DNA of 64,000 nucleotides from Salegentibacter lacus (lineage in GTDB: Bacteria; Bacteroidota; Bacteroidia; Flavobacteriales; Flavobacteriaceae): assembly GCF_020164555.1 (NCBI RefSeq), contig NZ_JAIQZB010000014.1:60141-124140 (forward strand), written 5' to 3'. Shown one piece after another: positions 33,815 through 44,010 of the stretch. Both the position numbers and the translations under genes were made by a program. The first letter of the stretch is position 1. Each line of letters opens with the position of its first letter. The notes under the pieces were generated by a model. The model did not search any database and was not told the origin of the DNA. It worked only from the letters and a program-made list of their open reading frames with translations.

Positions 33815-35149
33815 CTATAATTCAATATTCAACAATTGGCCGGTGAGCTGTAACAACTCCAATTCAGCAATTTTTGCATCGTATTTCGCAAGATTAAGAC
33901 TCGTTCTTGCATCCAACAAATTCACCTGCGCCTGTCTAAATTCAATTGAAGTAATTCTTCCAAGGTTAAATTGCTCGCGTGAACGTTCAAAATTATCCTG
34001 GTTGGTTGCTACATTTTCCTCCTGAACCCGATAGATATACAACCTATTCTCATAATTTCCAAGAGCGTTGGCGATATCCCTTCTAATTCCCAGGGCTACC
34101 TGTTTCTTTTGTAACTCCCGATTTTCATGGGTTATTTTAGCATTCTGAATCTGTACCGAAGTAGTTCCGCCATCAAAAAGATTCCAGGTTAAGCTTACCC
34201 CTCCCGAAATACCATCGGTAGTTTGTCTGCTCCCCGGAAAGAAAGCTGTTGCTGCGCTTCGATTAAAATTCCATCCATAAGATCCATTAAGATCTATAGT
34301 TGGCAGGTAACCAGATTTACTGATTTTAATATCGTACTCTGTGATTGCAAGGTTTCTATCAAGTTGAAGCAGGGATACATTATTGGCTTCGGCTTCATCT
34401 ATATAAGCTTCCAATTGTAACTTCGGAATAAAATTCACCGTGGTATCTACCTCAAAATTCTTATCGCTTATCTGGCGATCAACTAACACATTTAGATCCC
34501 GCTTGGTATTATCTAGTTGCTGGCGTGTTTGAAGCAGTGTTACACTATCATTATTCACATCTACCCTGGCATTAAGAACCACCAGGTTATTGCTTTGCCC
34601 ATAATCAAATTGATACTGCGCCCTCGTAACACGATCTTTTGAAGTTTCCAAAACATCTTTCAATACTTCAACATTCTCGGTTAGCCGTGCAATTTCATAA
34701 TAGACCGATAATAATTGCAGCATCGTATTCTCTATAGTTTCCCTTGCCTGCAGTTTAGATAAATCGTATTGTTCCTTTAAGCTTTTATAGTTGTAGTATC
34801 TCCCTAAACCATCAAATAATGTGTAATCAACATTAACAGAAGCATTATAAGAATTGCTCTCTATACCTTGCTGATCTAAGGTTTCGCCTTCTTCGGGTTC
34901 TGTAAGCCTGTCATTAAGATCGTACCCGGCGCCTGCCCTCCCGGTTACCGACGGTAAATAACCAGAATTGAGAATGCTCTTATTATTTTCTGCAATCTCG
35001 ACATCATTGTTTGCCATTTCAATACCATAGTTACGCTCTAATGCAAGCGCTATAGCTTCTTCCTTGGTTAAAACATTTTCTTCCTGCGCGATAACGTTAA
35101 TCACACAAAAAATAGCGGCAACAAGTATTAAATTACCTAATCTAACCAT
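33815..35149 (-). CDS. TolC-family outer-membrane efflux channel
   Basis: 444 aa with signal peptide (MVRLGNLILVAAIFCVINVIAQ). The TolC fold shows two repeats: LTKEEAIALALERNYGIEMA near the front and the second-half NAKITHENRELQKKQVALGI, with long helices in between and the usual FNLGRITSIEFRQAQVNLLD. It forms the outer-membrane duct for the RND pump encoded upstream. The start overlaps the RND gene stop by 8 nt. No lipobox. Confidence 0.93.
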   Translation of the reverse strand: MVRLGNLILVAAIFCVINVIAQEENVLTKEEAIALALERNYGIEMANNDVEIAENNKSILNSGYLPSVTGRAGAGYDLNDRLTEPEEGETLDQQGIESNSYNASVNVDYTLFDGLGRYYNYKSLKEQYDLSKLQARETIENTMLQLLSVYYEIARLTENVEVLKDVLETSKDRVTRAQYQFDYGQSNNLVVLNARVDVNNDSVTLLQTRQQLDNTKRDLNVLVDRQISDKNFEVDTTVNFIPKLQLEAYIDEAEANNVSLLQLDRNLAITEYDIKISKSGYLPTIDLNGSYGWNFNRSAATAFFPGSRQTTDGISGGVSLTWNLFDGGTTSVQIQNAKITHENRELQKKQVALGIRRDIANALGNYENRLYIYRVQEENVATNQDNFERSREQFNLGRITSIEFRQAQVNLLDARTSLNLAKYDAKIAELELLQLTGQLLNIEL

Positions 35150-38100
35150 GTGCTTTTTCTTCTTTTTGTTCTTTAATAGCTCGTTCTACTTCTTCATTAG
35201 TCACTCTATTTCCGCTAGCAAGCCATTTTCCGCCCACTTTAATATTATTGCTTATAGAAAGGAGCAATGGTAAAAGTAGTAAGGTGAGCACCGTAGCGAT
35301 AGCGATTCCGTATGAAATAGAAATTGCCATTGGTTTTAAAAATTGCGCCTGTCTGCTTTTTTCCAGGAGTAAAGGTGCCATTCCCGCAATAGTGGTAAGC
35401 GAAGTTAAAAATATAGCCCTGAATCTTGCCCGGCCAGCCTCGTAAAGCGCATCGTTAAACTTCATGCCATCCCGCAGGTTTCCGTTGAATTTACTTATAA
35501 GCACCAGCCCATCGTTTACCATAATTCCTACCAGGGCAATAATTCCTAATGCTGAAAGTACATTTACCGGGAAATCGTGAATCCAGTGCCCCCAAGCCAC
35601 GCCAATTATACTGAAAGGAATCATTATCATTAATAATAATGGCTGACTGTAACTTCTGAAAGTAAAAGCAATTACCGCATAAATAAGGAATAAAACAACC
35701 GGTAATACTCCCTTAGCGGAATCGGTTAATTTGTTGGCTTCCCTGTTTTGCCCTTCATAAGAAACCGATAAACTGGGATATTTTGCAAGTAAATCGGGCA
35801 TTACGTTACTTCTGATATCTGCGAGAATCTCGGTAGAACTTCCGTTGGGATCTTCCATATCTGCACTCACCCTAATTTCCCGAAGTCCGTCTAAGTGACT
35901 TATAGATTCGGTACCACGTACAATTTCATAATTGGCGATTTCATTAAACGGAACACGGTTTCCATCTGGGGTAGTTAAACGCATATCGTCTAAATCGTTT
36001 ATGGAAGAACGATTTTCAAGATCGTAGCGCACCCAAACCCTAATTTCATCCTGGCCACGCTGAAAACGCTGCACCGGAGTTCCAAAAAAACCGTTTCTAA
36101 CCTGGCGCATCACTTCACTAAGATCAAGACCTAACGCATAAGCGCTTTCTTTCAGTTTAATATTGATCTCTTTTATTCCCTGCGGATCGTTATCTTTTAC
36201 ATCCTTTAAAAGCGGATTATTTTCAAAATTTTCTTTTAATTCTTCTTTTGCAGCTTCCAGTTCCTGAAGGTTATTCCCTAGCAATGAAACTGAAACAGGA
36301 TCTCCTCCAAAATTACCTCCAGACCCAAAAGTGAGGTTTTCTACGCCAAAGACCGGGCCTACTTCATCTCGAATGGCATTAGTGATTTCTGGAGAACCAA
36401 AATCTCTTTCTTCCCCGGGCAGTAAATTTACCTGTAACGAAGCTTTGTTATTACCGGGGCCAACTCGTTTTATGATATTCTCTACTACATCTTGATCACC
36501 GCTTTGGCGGCTGCTAAAATCTTCATTTACGCGCCAGGCAGCATCTTCAACCATAGAGATAATGGAATCTGTTCTCTCGGGATTAACACCTTCAGCCATT
36601 AAAAGATCTATACTAACGCGGTCACTGGCAATACTTGGAAATAAGGTTATCCTAATCCAGTTACCGCCAATAGCTCCAAAAGTGAGAATTAAAACAGCAA
36701 CCAAAATACCTAAAGCCAGCATTTGTTGTCTAAGCACAAACTTTAGAACCGGGCTATAAGATTTATCCCTCAGGTAACTCATAACACGATCTCCGCCGCG
36801 GTTTATTACCCGCATCTTAACAAAGAGCTTTGCAAGGCCTTTTTTCTTTTTATCTTCTTCAGCATTTCTAGCTTGTAATGCTTTTGAATGGGCAATGTGG
36901 GCCGGTAAAATAATAAGTGCTTCTACCAATGAAACCACTAAAGTAAGGATGACGACGGTGGAGACTTCTCCAAAGAATTCACCAATTCTACTATCTAAAA
37001 ACAAGAATGTAGAAAAGGCCAGAACCGTAGTTAAGATAGCAGATATAATTGGCGGAATCACTTCCATAGTACCATCTAAGGCTGCCTGAACGGGAGTTTT
37101 CCCCATTTCGTAATGCTGATAAATGTTTTCACCAATTACAATACCATCATCTACCAGAATCCCTATTACGATAATCATCCCGAATAGAGATAAAACATTA
37201 ATTGTTACTCCAAACTGCCCCGCGAACATAAACATCCCCAGAAAAGCAATTGGAAGCCCAAAAGCTACCCAAAATGCCAATCTGGTATTTAAGAAAATCG
37301 AGAGGAACAACAAAACAAGAAATATTCCCATCGCACCATTTTCCAAAAGTAGCTGGGTTCTTTGACTTAATGTAATTGATGAGTCTGAAACAACATCTAA
37401 GCGAATATTACTGCTTTTTGCGTTGTAATCTTTTATATAAGCTTTTACCTTTTTTGCTGCAGATAAAAGGTCTTCGTTATTCGTATTACTTATCGCAACA
37501 TTTACAGCAATATTTCCATTGAAATAGGAAGAGTTAGAAGTCTCCCCAAATTGATCCCGAACTTCTGCAACATCACTTAATCGGGTGGTTTGCCCGGTGG
37601 CTGTAGATCTTATTACCAAATCATTTAAAGCATCAGCGTAATAACTACGGCTGTTTGCTCTAATCAGGTAATCTTCAGCTTCGGTTTTAATGGTTCCGCC
37701 TGTACTTAAAATATTTGCTGCACCAACCGTCCTGGCAACTTCTTCGAAGGTTAAATTATAAGCTAAAAGATCATCCTGGCTAACCGCGATTTCAATTTCC
37801 TCTTCAGGAAATCCTGAAATTTCAATTTGCGAAATCCCGTCAAGCTGTCTTAGATCGTTTTCAACTTGCTCGCTAATACGTTTCAGCGTTACCAGTGGCA
37901 CATCATCACCGCTAATGGCAAAACTAATAGAAGGCCTTACTCTTTCTTGCTTTGAAACCACTAAAGGCTCCATTCCACCAGGAAAAGTAGGCACACGATC
38001 TACCGCGTTTTTCACTTCGGTGAGCATGACATCTATATCTTCGTCCTGCTCAATTTCTACAGTAATTGAACCTCCACTTTCGCGCGCTGTAGATGTAACC

Positions 38101-38339
38101 CTTTCTATACCCACCAGGCCTTTAAGGTTATCTTCAATTTTTAGAATAATTCCTTCTTCAATCTCCTCTGGAGCTGAACCTGGGTAGTTTACATTGATGT
38201 TAATTATGCGTGAGTCTTCTAAAGGAAAAAAGGAAGAGTTTAAACTGAACACGCCTACCAGACCGAAGATTACAAAAGCGAGGATCACCACATTTACGGC
38301 TACCTCATATTTTATAAAATAACTGATTAATTTTCTCAA
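35142..38339 (-). CDS. RND multidrug efflux transporter, inner-membrane pump
   Basis: 1065 aa, the standard length of HAE1-type RND pumps. N-terminal TM1 (residues about 12-32), a porter domain, a block of membrane segments around 330-480, a second periplasmic porter domain and the last TM set (about 880-1035). The TM4 motif is GMIIVIGILVDDGIVIGENI, with the two Asp used for proton relay. The adaptor gene overlaps by 4 nt upstream and TolC by 8 nt downstream, so a full tripartite pump is made from one mRNA. Substrate unknown. Confidence 0.95.
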   Translation of the reverse strand: MRKLISYFIKYEVAVNVVILAFVIFGLVGVFSLNSSFFPLEDSRIININVNYPGSAPEEIEEGIILKIEDNLKGLVGIERVTSTARESGGSITVEIEQDEDIDVMLTEVKNAVDRVPTFPGGMEPLVVSKQERVRPSISFAISGDDVPLVTLKRISEQVENDLRQLDGISQIEISGFPEEEIEIAVSQDDLLAYNLTFEEVARTVGAANILSTGGTIKTEAEDYLIRANSRSYYADALNDLVIRSTATGQTTRLSDVAEVRDQFGETSNSSYFNGNIAVNVAISNTNNEDLLSAAKKVKAYIKDYNAKSSNIRLDVVSDSSITLSQRTQLLLENGAMGIFLVLLFLSIFLNTRLAFWVAFGLPIAFLGMFMFAGQFGVTINVLSLFGMIIVIGILVDDGIVIGENIYQHYEMGKTPVQAALDGTMEVIPPIISAILTTVLAFSTFLFLDSRIGEFFGEVSTVVILTLVVSLVEALIILPAHIAHSKALQARNAEEDKKKKGLAKLFVKMRVINRGGDRVMSYLRDKSYSPVLKFVLRQQMLALGILVAVLILTFGAIGGNWIRITLFPSIASDRVSIDLLMAEGVNPERTDSIISMVEDAAWRVNEDFSSRQSGDQDVVENIIKRVGPGNNKASLQVNLLPGEERDFGSPEITNAIRDEVGPVFGVENLTFGSGGNFGGDPVSVSLLGNNLQELEAAKEELKENFENNPLLKDVKDNDPQGIKEINIKLKESAYALGLDLSEVMRQVRNGFFGTPVQRFQRGQDEIRVWVRYDLENRSSINDLDDMRLTTPDGNRVPFNEIANYEIVRGTESISHLDGLREIRVSADMEDPNGSSTEILADIRSNVMPDLLAKYPSLSVSYEGQNREANKLTDSAKGVLPVVLFLIYAVIAFTFRSYSQPLLLMIMIPFSIIGVAWGHWIHDFPVNVLSALGIIALVGIMVNDGLVLISKFNGNLRDGMKFNDALYEAGRARFRAIFLTSLTTIAGMAPLLLEKSRQAQFLKPMAISISYGIAIATVLTLLLLPLLLSISNNIKVGGKWLASGNRVTNEEVERAIKEQKEEKAHG

Positions 38340-39478
38340 AATTCCTCGGCTTTATCAGTGTCTTCCTGCTCCTGTATTTGCACTTTCATCCCCGGATGAG
38401 CACCAGGAACGGGAGCTGAAACAAGTTTTTCACCATCTTCAAGACCTTTTATCACCACTTTATTGCTGGAAAAATAAACAGGATTAATCTCTTCTAAAAC
38501 CAGCAAACTGTCTCTTACCACGTAAACTTTAGAGCGATCTATTAGCAATTCCCTTGCAATTTCTATCGCATTTTCCTCATCGCGGGCATCTAATTTAGCT
38601 TCAAGGTACATTCCTTCCCGAATGTTGGGATCTTCAATTCTTATAAAAACCTGAATGGTTTGTGAGGCACGGTCTACCCTGGCATTTATTCTGCTCACTG
38701 TACCGCTATATGTTTGATTCCCATCAAGATCTTGTAAGGCTACATTCTCTCCGATTTTCAGTAAATCTGAAAACTTTTTTCCAACGGCTACTTCGAGTTC
38801 ATAAACCGAAGGATCTATAAATTCTCCCAGTTTTTGACCGGGTCTTACCAAAGTTCCCGGGTTAACGGCTGCTTCCGTTAAAACACCATCAAATGGAGCT
38901 ATGATATTGAACTTTCGAAGTCGTTCTTCCAGGTTTTTTATTTCATAATAAGCCGATTGAATTCCGCGGCCGGTAATAAAATATTTCTCTTTATCTGAAT
39001 CTGACTCCGGTAAAGGTTTCGTCGTACTGTTTACATCAAAATTATTGAGGTAATCCTGCCATTTCTGAAAAGAATCTGGATAATCCATTCTAAGATCTGG
39101 CATTATGGAAGTGATATTATTGAACAATTCACTTTTAGCCGAACGTACACTTGCAGTATACTCTTCTGAATTAATCCTTAAAAGCACCTGGCCTCGATTA
39201 TAGCGCTGTCCCGGGCGAAAAGCTTTACTACTACCCTGAAAAATTCCTTCAACTTCAGAAAAAAGTTCCAATTTTTTAAGTGCAGTGACACTTCCATTAG
39301 CGGGAACCACAATAGGCACCTTTCGGTTTTCAACGGTTTCTACAAACACATTTTTTACTACTTTGGTGTTCTCTGGCACCTCTTTTACATTACTGTCAAT
39401 AATTGCTTTTGCACCAAAAACGGCCAGCACAATAAGTAAGACTCCAAGAATGGAAAGAATGATTTTGCGTTTATCCAT
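38336..39478 (-). CDS. RND efflux periplasmic adaptor (MFP/HlyD type)
   Basis: 380 aa. A membrane anchor (KIILSILGVLLIVLAVFGAK) is followed by the barrel-sandwich hybrid half (VPANGSVTALKKLELFSEVE), a helical hairpin (about 105-185), the second lipoyl half (FNIIAPFDGVLTEAAVNPGT) and a beta-barrel domain. It links the RND pump to the TolC channel in the periplasm. First gene of the three-gene pump operon; the stop overlaps the pump ATG by 4 nt. It has no lipobox, so it is anchored by the TM helix. Confidence 0.93.
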   Translation of the reverse strand: MDKRKIILSILGVLLIVLAVFGAKAIIDSNVKEVPENTKVVKNVFVETVENRKVPIVVPANGSVTALKKLELFSEVEGIFQGSSKAFRPGQRYNRGQVLLRINSEEYTASVRSAKSELFNNITSIMPDLRMDYPDSFQKWQDYLNNFDVNSTTKPLPESDSDKEKYFITGRGIQSAYYEIKNLEERLRKFNIIAPFDGVLTEAAVNPGTLVRPGQKLGEFIDPSVYELEVAVGKKFSDLLKIGENVALQDLDGNQTYSGTVSRINARVDRASQTIQVFIRIEDPNIREGMYLEAKLDARDEENAIEIARELLIDRSKVYVVRDSLLVLEEINPVYFSSNKVVIKGLEDGEKLVSAPVPGAHPGMKVQIQEQEDTDKAEEF

Positions 39479-39538
39479 GTGTGTAGGACATCTATTTGCC
39501 CTTTTGGTTTAATTTGAAGTTGAAATTATATGAATTGT

Positions 39539-41458
39539 TTAAGCCAGACTATCCAGATTTTCCTGAATTTCTTCCCATTCTTTCATTAGGGAATTCAATT
39601 CTTTCTTTTTGCTTTTATACTTATCCATATACCCGGGTTTCGCAGAAACTTCATCATAATTTGTAGCTAATTCCATATCCCGGGTTTCCAAATCTTTCTC
39701 AAGCTTGGTTATTTTAGATTCGGTATTGCTTAATTTATTTTTTAAAGATTTTAATTTCTTTTGGTCTTTATATGCTTTTTTGTTGTTAGAACTGGCAGCA
39801 TCTTTTTGTACTTTGGCGGCTTTGTCCCTTTTCTCTACGCTGCGCATATCTTCTAATTTACGCTGCTCCAAAAAGTAATTTATATCGCCAAGATATTCCT
39901 TAATTTTGGTATCCTTAAACTCATAAACTTTATTCCCAAGTCCCTGGAGGAAATCCCTGTCGTGAGAAACAATTATTAAAGTTCCTTCAAACCTGTTCAA
40001 AGCTTCTTTTAGTACGTTCTTAGATTTAATATCCAGGTGATTGGTAGGCTCATCCATTATAAGCACGTTGAAAGGCTGTAGCATCAATTTACAAAGCGCC
40101 AGGCGGTTTCTTTCGCCTCCAGAGAGCACTTTCACCTTCTTCCCAACCTCATCCCCTCTAAAGAGAAAAGAACCCAACATGTCACGAACCTTACTTCGGT
40201 TCTTTTCATTGGCGGAATCGATCATAATATCAAGAACGGTTTTCTCACCATCCAGGTAATCGGCTTGATTTTGTGCAAAATATCCTAACTGAACATTGTG
40301 ACCGAGTTTTAAATTTCCTTCGTAAGGAATTTCATCTATTATAATTTTAGCAAGCGTGGTCTTACCCTGACCATTTTGGCCTACAAAGGCAATTTTACTT
40401 CCGCGTTCAATTAAAAGATCTATATTTTTTAAAACCTGATTATCACCATAAGCTTTGCCAATTCCCTCAGCTTCTATCACCACTTTCCCCGGTTGAATAG
40501 AAATTGGGAAACTCACATTCATCACCGCATTATCATCTTCATCTACTTCAATACGATCTATTTTATCCAGTTTTTTGATAAGCGACTGCGCCATAGAGGC
40601 TTTTGAAGCTTTTGCCCGGAATTTATCGATAAGCTTTTCGGTTTGCTCAATCTCCCTTTGTTGATTTTTTTGAGCAGCGAGTTGCTGTTCTCTCAACTCC
40701 TCCCTAAGCACGAGGTATTTTGAATATGGCTTATTGAAATCGTAAATTTGACCAAGCGAAATCTCTATCGTCCTGTTCGTTACATTATCAAGGAACATTT
40801 TATCGTGAGAAACAATTATCACACAACCCGAATAATTATTCAGGAAATTCTCCAGCCAGATAATACTTTCAATATCCAGGTGGTTGGTAGGCTCATCCAG
40901 AAGAAGAATATCGTTATTTTGAAGTAAGAGCTTTGCCAGTTCTATACGCATTCTCCAACCTCCTGAAAAAGTTTCGGTAAGTTTATCAAATTGTTCTCGC
41001 TGAAAACCCAGCCCAAGCAGTACCTTTTCGGTATCGCCTTCATAATTATAACCGCCAATTATTTCGTAGGTATGCGTGATTTCGCTTAAATCCTGAATAA
41101 GTTGTGTGTAAGACTCACTTTCGTAATCGGTGCGGGTAGCTAATTGATGATTTATTTCATCAATTTGCTTTTCAAGTTTCTTTATTTCAACAAATGCCTG
41201 TTGCGCTTCTTCCAAAACACTGCGGCCCTGTTCAAAATCTATATCCTGCTTTAAAAAACCAATATTCAGTTCTTTATCACGGGCAATCTGGCCCCCATCA
41301 TATTCCTGCTCTCCGGCAAGAATTTTAAGCATTGTAGATTTTCCGGCACCATTCTTTCCTATTAGTCCCACGCGATCTCCGGCACCAAGTCTAAAGGTTA
41401 TTTCCTCAAAAAGATATTCTCCGCCAAAAGAAACAGAGAGATTATGAATATTAAGCAT
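39539..41458 (-). CDS. ABC-F family ATPase
   Basis: 639 aa, two ABC domains and no membrane segments. Walker A motifs are GLIGKNGAGKST and AFVGQNGQGKTT; signatures are FSGGWRMRIELAKLLL and LSGGERNRLALCKL; Walker B sites are LLLDEPTNHLD and LIMDEPTNHLD. A long inter-domain linker (about 250-320) should enter the ribosomal E site, and a C-terminal coiled coil (about 550-635) is as in Uup-type members. It likely acts on ribosomes or in DNA repair, and less likely in resistance. It is transcribed away from DUF983. Confidence 0.92.
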   Translation of the reverse strand: MLNIHNLSVSFGGEYLFEEITFRLGAGDRVGLIGKNGAGKSTMLKILAGEQEYDGGQIARDKELNIGFLKQDIDFEQGRSVLEEAQQAFVEIKKLEKQIDEINHQLATRTDYESESYTQLIQDLSEITHTYEIIGGYNYEGDTEKVLLGLGFQREQFDKLTETFSGGWRMRIELAKLLLQNNDILLLDEPTNHLDIESIIWLENFLNNYSGCVIIVSHDKMFLDNVTNRTIEISLGQIYDFNKPYSKYLVLREELREQQLAAQKNQQREIEQTEKLIDKFRAKASKASMAQSLIKKLDKIDRIEVDEDDNAVMNVSFPISIQPGKVVIEAEGIGKAYGDNQVLKNIDLLIERGSKIAFVGQNGQGKTTLAKIIIDEIPYEGNLKLGHNVQLGYFAQNQADYLDGEKTVLDIMIDSANEKNRSKVRDMLGSFLFRGDEVGKKVKVLSGGERNRLALCKLMLQPFNVLIMDEPTNHLDIKSKNVLKEALNRFEGTLIIVSHDRDFLQGLGNKVYEFKDTKIKEYLGDINYFLEQRKLEDMRSVEKRDKAAKVQKDAASSNNKKAYKDQKKLKSLKNKLSNTESKITKLEKDLETRDMELATNYDEVSAKPGYMDKYKSKKKELNSLMKEWEEIQENLDSLA

Positions 41459-41565
41459 TTGTAGATTTTATTTTTGCAAATATGCCTAAATTTACAACGT
41501 GAAAAAAATATGTTTGCTCCCAATCTAAAGCCTTAACAAAACTTATAACCCCTTGAGTATCAATT

Positions 41566-41952
41566 ATGGAATTTTTAAAAGGAACCAAATTTTATAGTAT
41601 CCTTACAGGATCTTGCCCTGTATGCCACGAAGAGAGTATGTATCTGGAAAGTAATCCTTATAAATTAGGACGTATTTTTGACATGCACGAGCACTGTTCT
41701 AATTGCGGAACAAAATATAAAATAGAACCTTCTTTCTTTTTTGGAGCTATGTATGTAAGCTATGCGGTGGGAATTGCTTTTGCCGTAGCTGCCTTTGTAA
41801 TTGCCTATTATTTTCTTGGCGGTGGCTTAATGACTTCCTTTTGGGCCATTATAGGAACACTGGTTGTCTTTATGCCAATAATTGTAAGACTTTCCCGAAA
41901 TATTTGGATTAATTTCTTTTTGCATTATAAGCCTAATGCAGGTAAAAGTTAA
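41566..41952 (+). CDS. DUF983 membrane protein
   Basis: 128 aa. A zinc-ribbon-like front (GSCPVCHEESM, then EHCSNCGTKYKIEP) and two membrane helices (about 62-90 and 94-112) with FFFGAMYVSYAVG between, the DUF983 hallmark. It is an inner-membrane protein of unknown role, widely kept in Bacteroidota. The 3' end overlaps the convergent FAD oxidoreductase gene by 4 bases. Confidence 0.9.
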   Translation: MEFLKGTKFYSILTGSCPVCHEESMYLESNPYKLGRIFDMHEHCSNCGTKYKIEPSFFFGAMYVSYAVGIAFAVAAFVIAYYFLGGGLMTSFWAIIGTLVVFMPIIVRLSRNIWINFFLHYKPNAGKS

Positions 41953-43004
41953 GCCGGATAATGTTTCTTACTGAACCTTTGTAAATCTATCTCCTGTGGA
42001 AGCTGCGCGTCACCCTCAATAAATGAAATTAATTGCTCTGAAATCATTGGGGAAATGAGTACACCCCGACTTCCAAAGCCATTGCAGCAATAAAGATTTT
42101 TATATTTTGGATGCCTTCCTAACATCGGCTTCCGATCTTTACTGGCAGGCCTAATTCCCGCCGACTGATCTACCACTTCAAATTTGCAAGTGATAAGTTT
42201 TTCTATTTTCTTTTCTAATTCTTCCCTCGCTTCTTTACTCGGCTGTGGATCTTTTTCCTGGTTATTATAGGTCGCGCCAACCTTATACAAATTATTACCT
42301 AACGGAATAATAAAAACCGATGATTTAACCGCTTCTTCGAGCTGTAATTCTTCTGAATAAATTGTTATGTATTCCCCTTTATTTCCGCGCAGCGGAAGGT
42401 AATTAAAGTATGAGTTATACTGCATTCCAAAACCTTCACAAAAGATGATCTGCTTTGCTGAAATCCCATTATAACTTACTGAATCTTCATTAATCTGGAG
42501 AGCATTATAATCGAATCTTTCAAATTGAATTTTGTCATTATTTTCTAAATAATTTCGGTACTCTTTTACGAGAACATCAGTATCGATCACCCCTGTTTGC
42601 CGAACTCGTCCAAAAGAAAATTCGGAAGGAATATTAGCGTTGATATCTTTAACCAGTTTAGTATCTAAATATTCTGAAAGTAAGGGTATATCGGCAGCTT
42701 CAAACCAGTTATTTTGCTCTTCAGCCGAAAAGAATTTTCTATAAATAGCTAAAGGGTAAACAATCTTAGCCTGCAATAGTGTCTCCATTTCTTTATAAAA
42801 CGGAATAGCGATTTTCATTTGTTCATTTGCATTCCAGGCCAGCGTAAAACGTTTAAGAATTACCGGATTGAATAATCCGCCGGCAACCAGAGAAGATTTT
42901 TGAGAATTATCTTCAAAAACTACAAATTTCTTATCTCTTTCTTCAAGTCTGCGGCTTATTGCGATTCCGCTCAAACCTAATCCAACTACTATATAATCTA
43001 ACAT
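41949..43004 (-). CDS. FAD-dependent oxidoreductase (DadA/ThiO type)
   Basis: 351 aa. FAD-binding Rossmann motif at the start (YIVVGLGLSGIAISRRLEER, GxGxxG). A DAO-type body follows with GGLFNPVILKRF and the late FAD loop DQSAGIRPASKDRKPMLGRH, then YCCNGFGSRGVLISP. It probably oxidises an amine or amino acid; the substrate cannot be read. It is likely to have its own promoter, since a hairpin terminator closes gldN just upstream. Convergent with DUF983. Confidence 0.88.
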   Translation of the reverse strand: MLDYIVVGLGLSGIAISRRLEERDKKFVVFEDNSQKSSLVAGGLFNPVILKRFTLAWNANEQMKIAIPFYKEMETLLQAKIVYPLAIYRKFFSAEEQNNWFEAADIPLLSEYLDTKLVKDINANIPSEFSFGRVRQTGVIDTDVLVKEYRNYLENNDKIQFERFDYNALQINEDSVSYNGISAKQIIFCEGFGMQYNSYFNYLPLRGNKGEYITIYSEELQLEEAVKSSVFIIPLGNNLYKVGATYNNQEKDPQPSKEAREELEKKIEKLITCKFEVVDQSAGIRPASKDRKPMLGRHPKYKNLYCCNGFGSRGVLISPMISEQLISFIEGDAQLPQEIDLQRFSKKHYPA

Positions 43005-43050
43005 AGTTTAAAAGTAAAAATTTATAGATTAACCTGTATCCTAAAAATAA

Positions 43051-43077
43051 AAAAAGCGCTCCATTGGGAACGCTTTT
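43051..43077 (-). terminator. Terminator after gldN
   Basis: A stem AAAAGCG/CGCTTTT (43052-43058 with 43071-43077) with an inner TCC/GGA pairing and T-runs on either strand. It ends the gldKLMN operon on the minus strand. Confidence 0.75.
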
Positions 43078-43103
43078 CTACTTAATTTTGAAACTTCCTG
43101 AAA

Positions 43104-43997
43104 TTAGTAATTCCACATATCCAGCTCAAAGTTTCTTATTTGTTCTTTTATACGCTGGGCCTCTAAAAGTTCCATAAACGCATTGTCTACAATATATTCA
43201 TCTACTTCACGATCGCCATAAACGTTATCCTCTTTATAAATCATTGCATCAAATCTTCTCGAATTCAGCAGATGATCAAAAGTAACTGTTTGTGCAGAAC
43301 TAGTACCGGTATAGGCTTTATTCTCGTGTAAAATATCTCTGGCATCAGGAAACCATACCCAAAAAAGTTCAACAAGATCGGTTTGTCCAGAATCTATAAA
43401 GTTAACATCGGGAGCTACAGGTGCAATCCCGAGTAATCTGTATTTCAATTCGGCCATACGTTTATCAAAATACCACATACCACGAATATGATACGCAGCA
43501 ATATCTGCAGCGCCAAGATCTCTTCGATCAATAAATTGCTGGTCTACTTGTTCACCGGCATTATACTGCTCAATCCCAAGATCTGTAGTATCTACTTTAG
43601 ATAACGTAGCCTGAATATCTTTTAGAGTTCGTTTTTCAGTAAAATAAGAATCGGCATAAATATTTTGAATTTCACCACTTTTAATAGCTGAAACCAAAAC
43701 ATCATATAGGGCACGACGATTGTCACCAATATTATTGGTGTCTATTGGATAATACAACGGGAAATTAACCCGTTCATCAAGATCTATTTTTTCCCAGACA
43801 GTTTTAGACCATAAAATATCACGATCTTCAACGTAACCATATTCAAGTGGTTTATCATTGATGTCACTTTGAATCTGGGCTTGGGTTTTCTTACCAATAT
43901 CCTCGGGGTCTTTAGCATTTAGAATGTTTGTTTGCCCGTAAGATGCTACTGTATAAGCCAACACCAAAGCATTTAATAAAAATCCTCTCCAACTCAT
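43104..43997 (-). CDS. gldN: Gliding motility / type IX secretion protein GldN
   Basis: 297 aa with a signal peptide (GFLLNALVLAYTVASYGQ). It has the family body: EYGYVEDRDILWSKTVWEKI, LDERVNFPLYYPIDT, RDLGAADIAAYHIRGMWYFD, and a late VYGDREVDEYIVDNAFMELL. GldN associates with GldK in periplasmic rings of the type IX secretion machine, on the inner side of the outer membrane. It is the last gene of gldKLMN and lies 13 nt after gldM. Confidence 0.96.
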   Translation of the reverse strand: MSWRGFLLNALVLAYTVASYGQTNILNAKDPEDIGKKTQAQIQSDINDKPLEYGYVEDRDILWSKTVWEKIDLDERVNFPLYYPIDTNNIGDNRRALYDVLVSAIKSGEIQNIYADSYFTEKRTLKDIQATLSKVDTTDLGIEQYNAGEQVDQQFIDRRDLGAADIAAYHIRGMWYFDKRMAELKYRLLGIAPVAPDVNFIDSGQTDLVELFWVWFPDARDILHENKAYTGTSSAQTVTFDHLLNSRRFDAMIYKEDNVYGDREVDEYIVDNAFMELLEAQRIKEQIRNFELDMWNY

Positions 43998-44010
43998 CTT
44001 CTTAATTTTA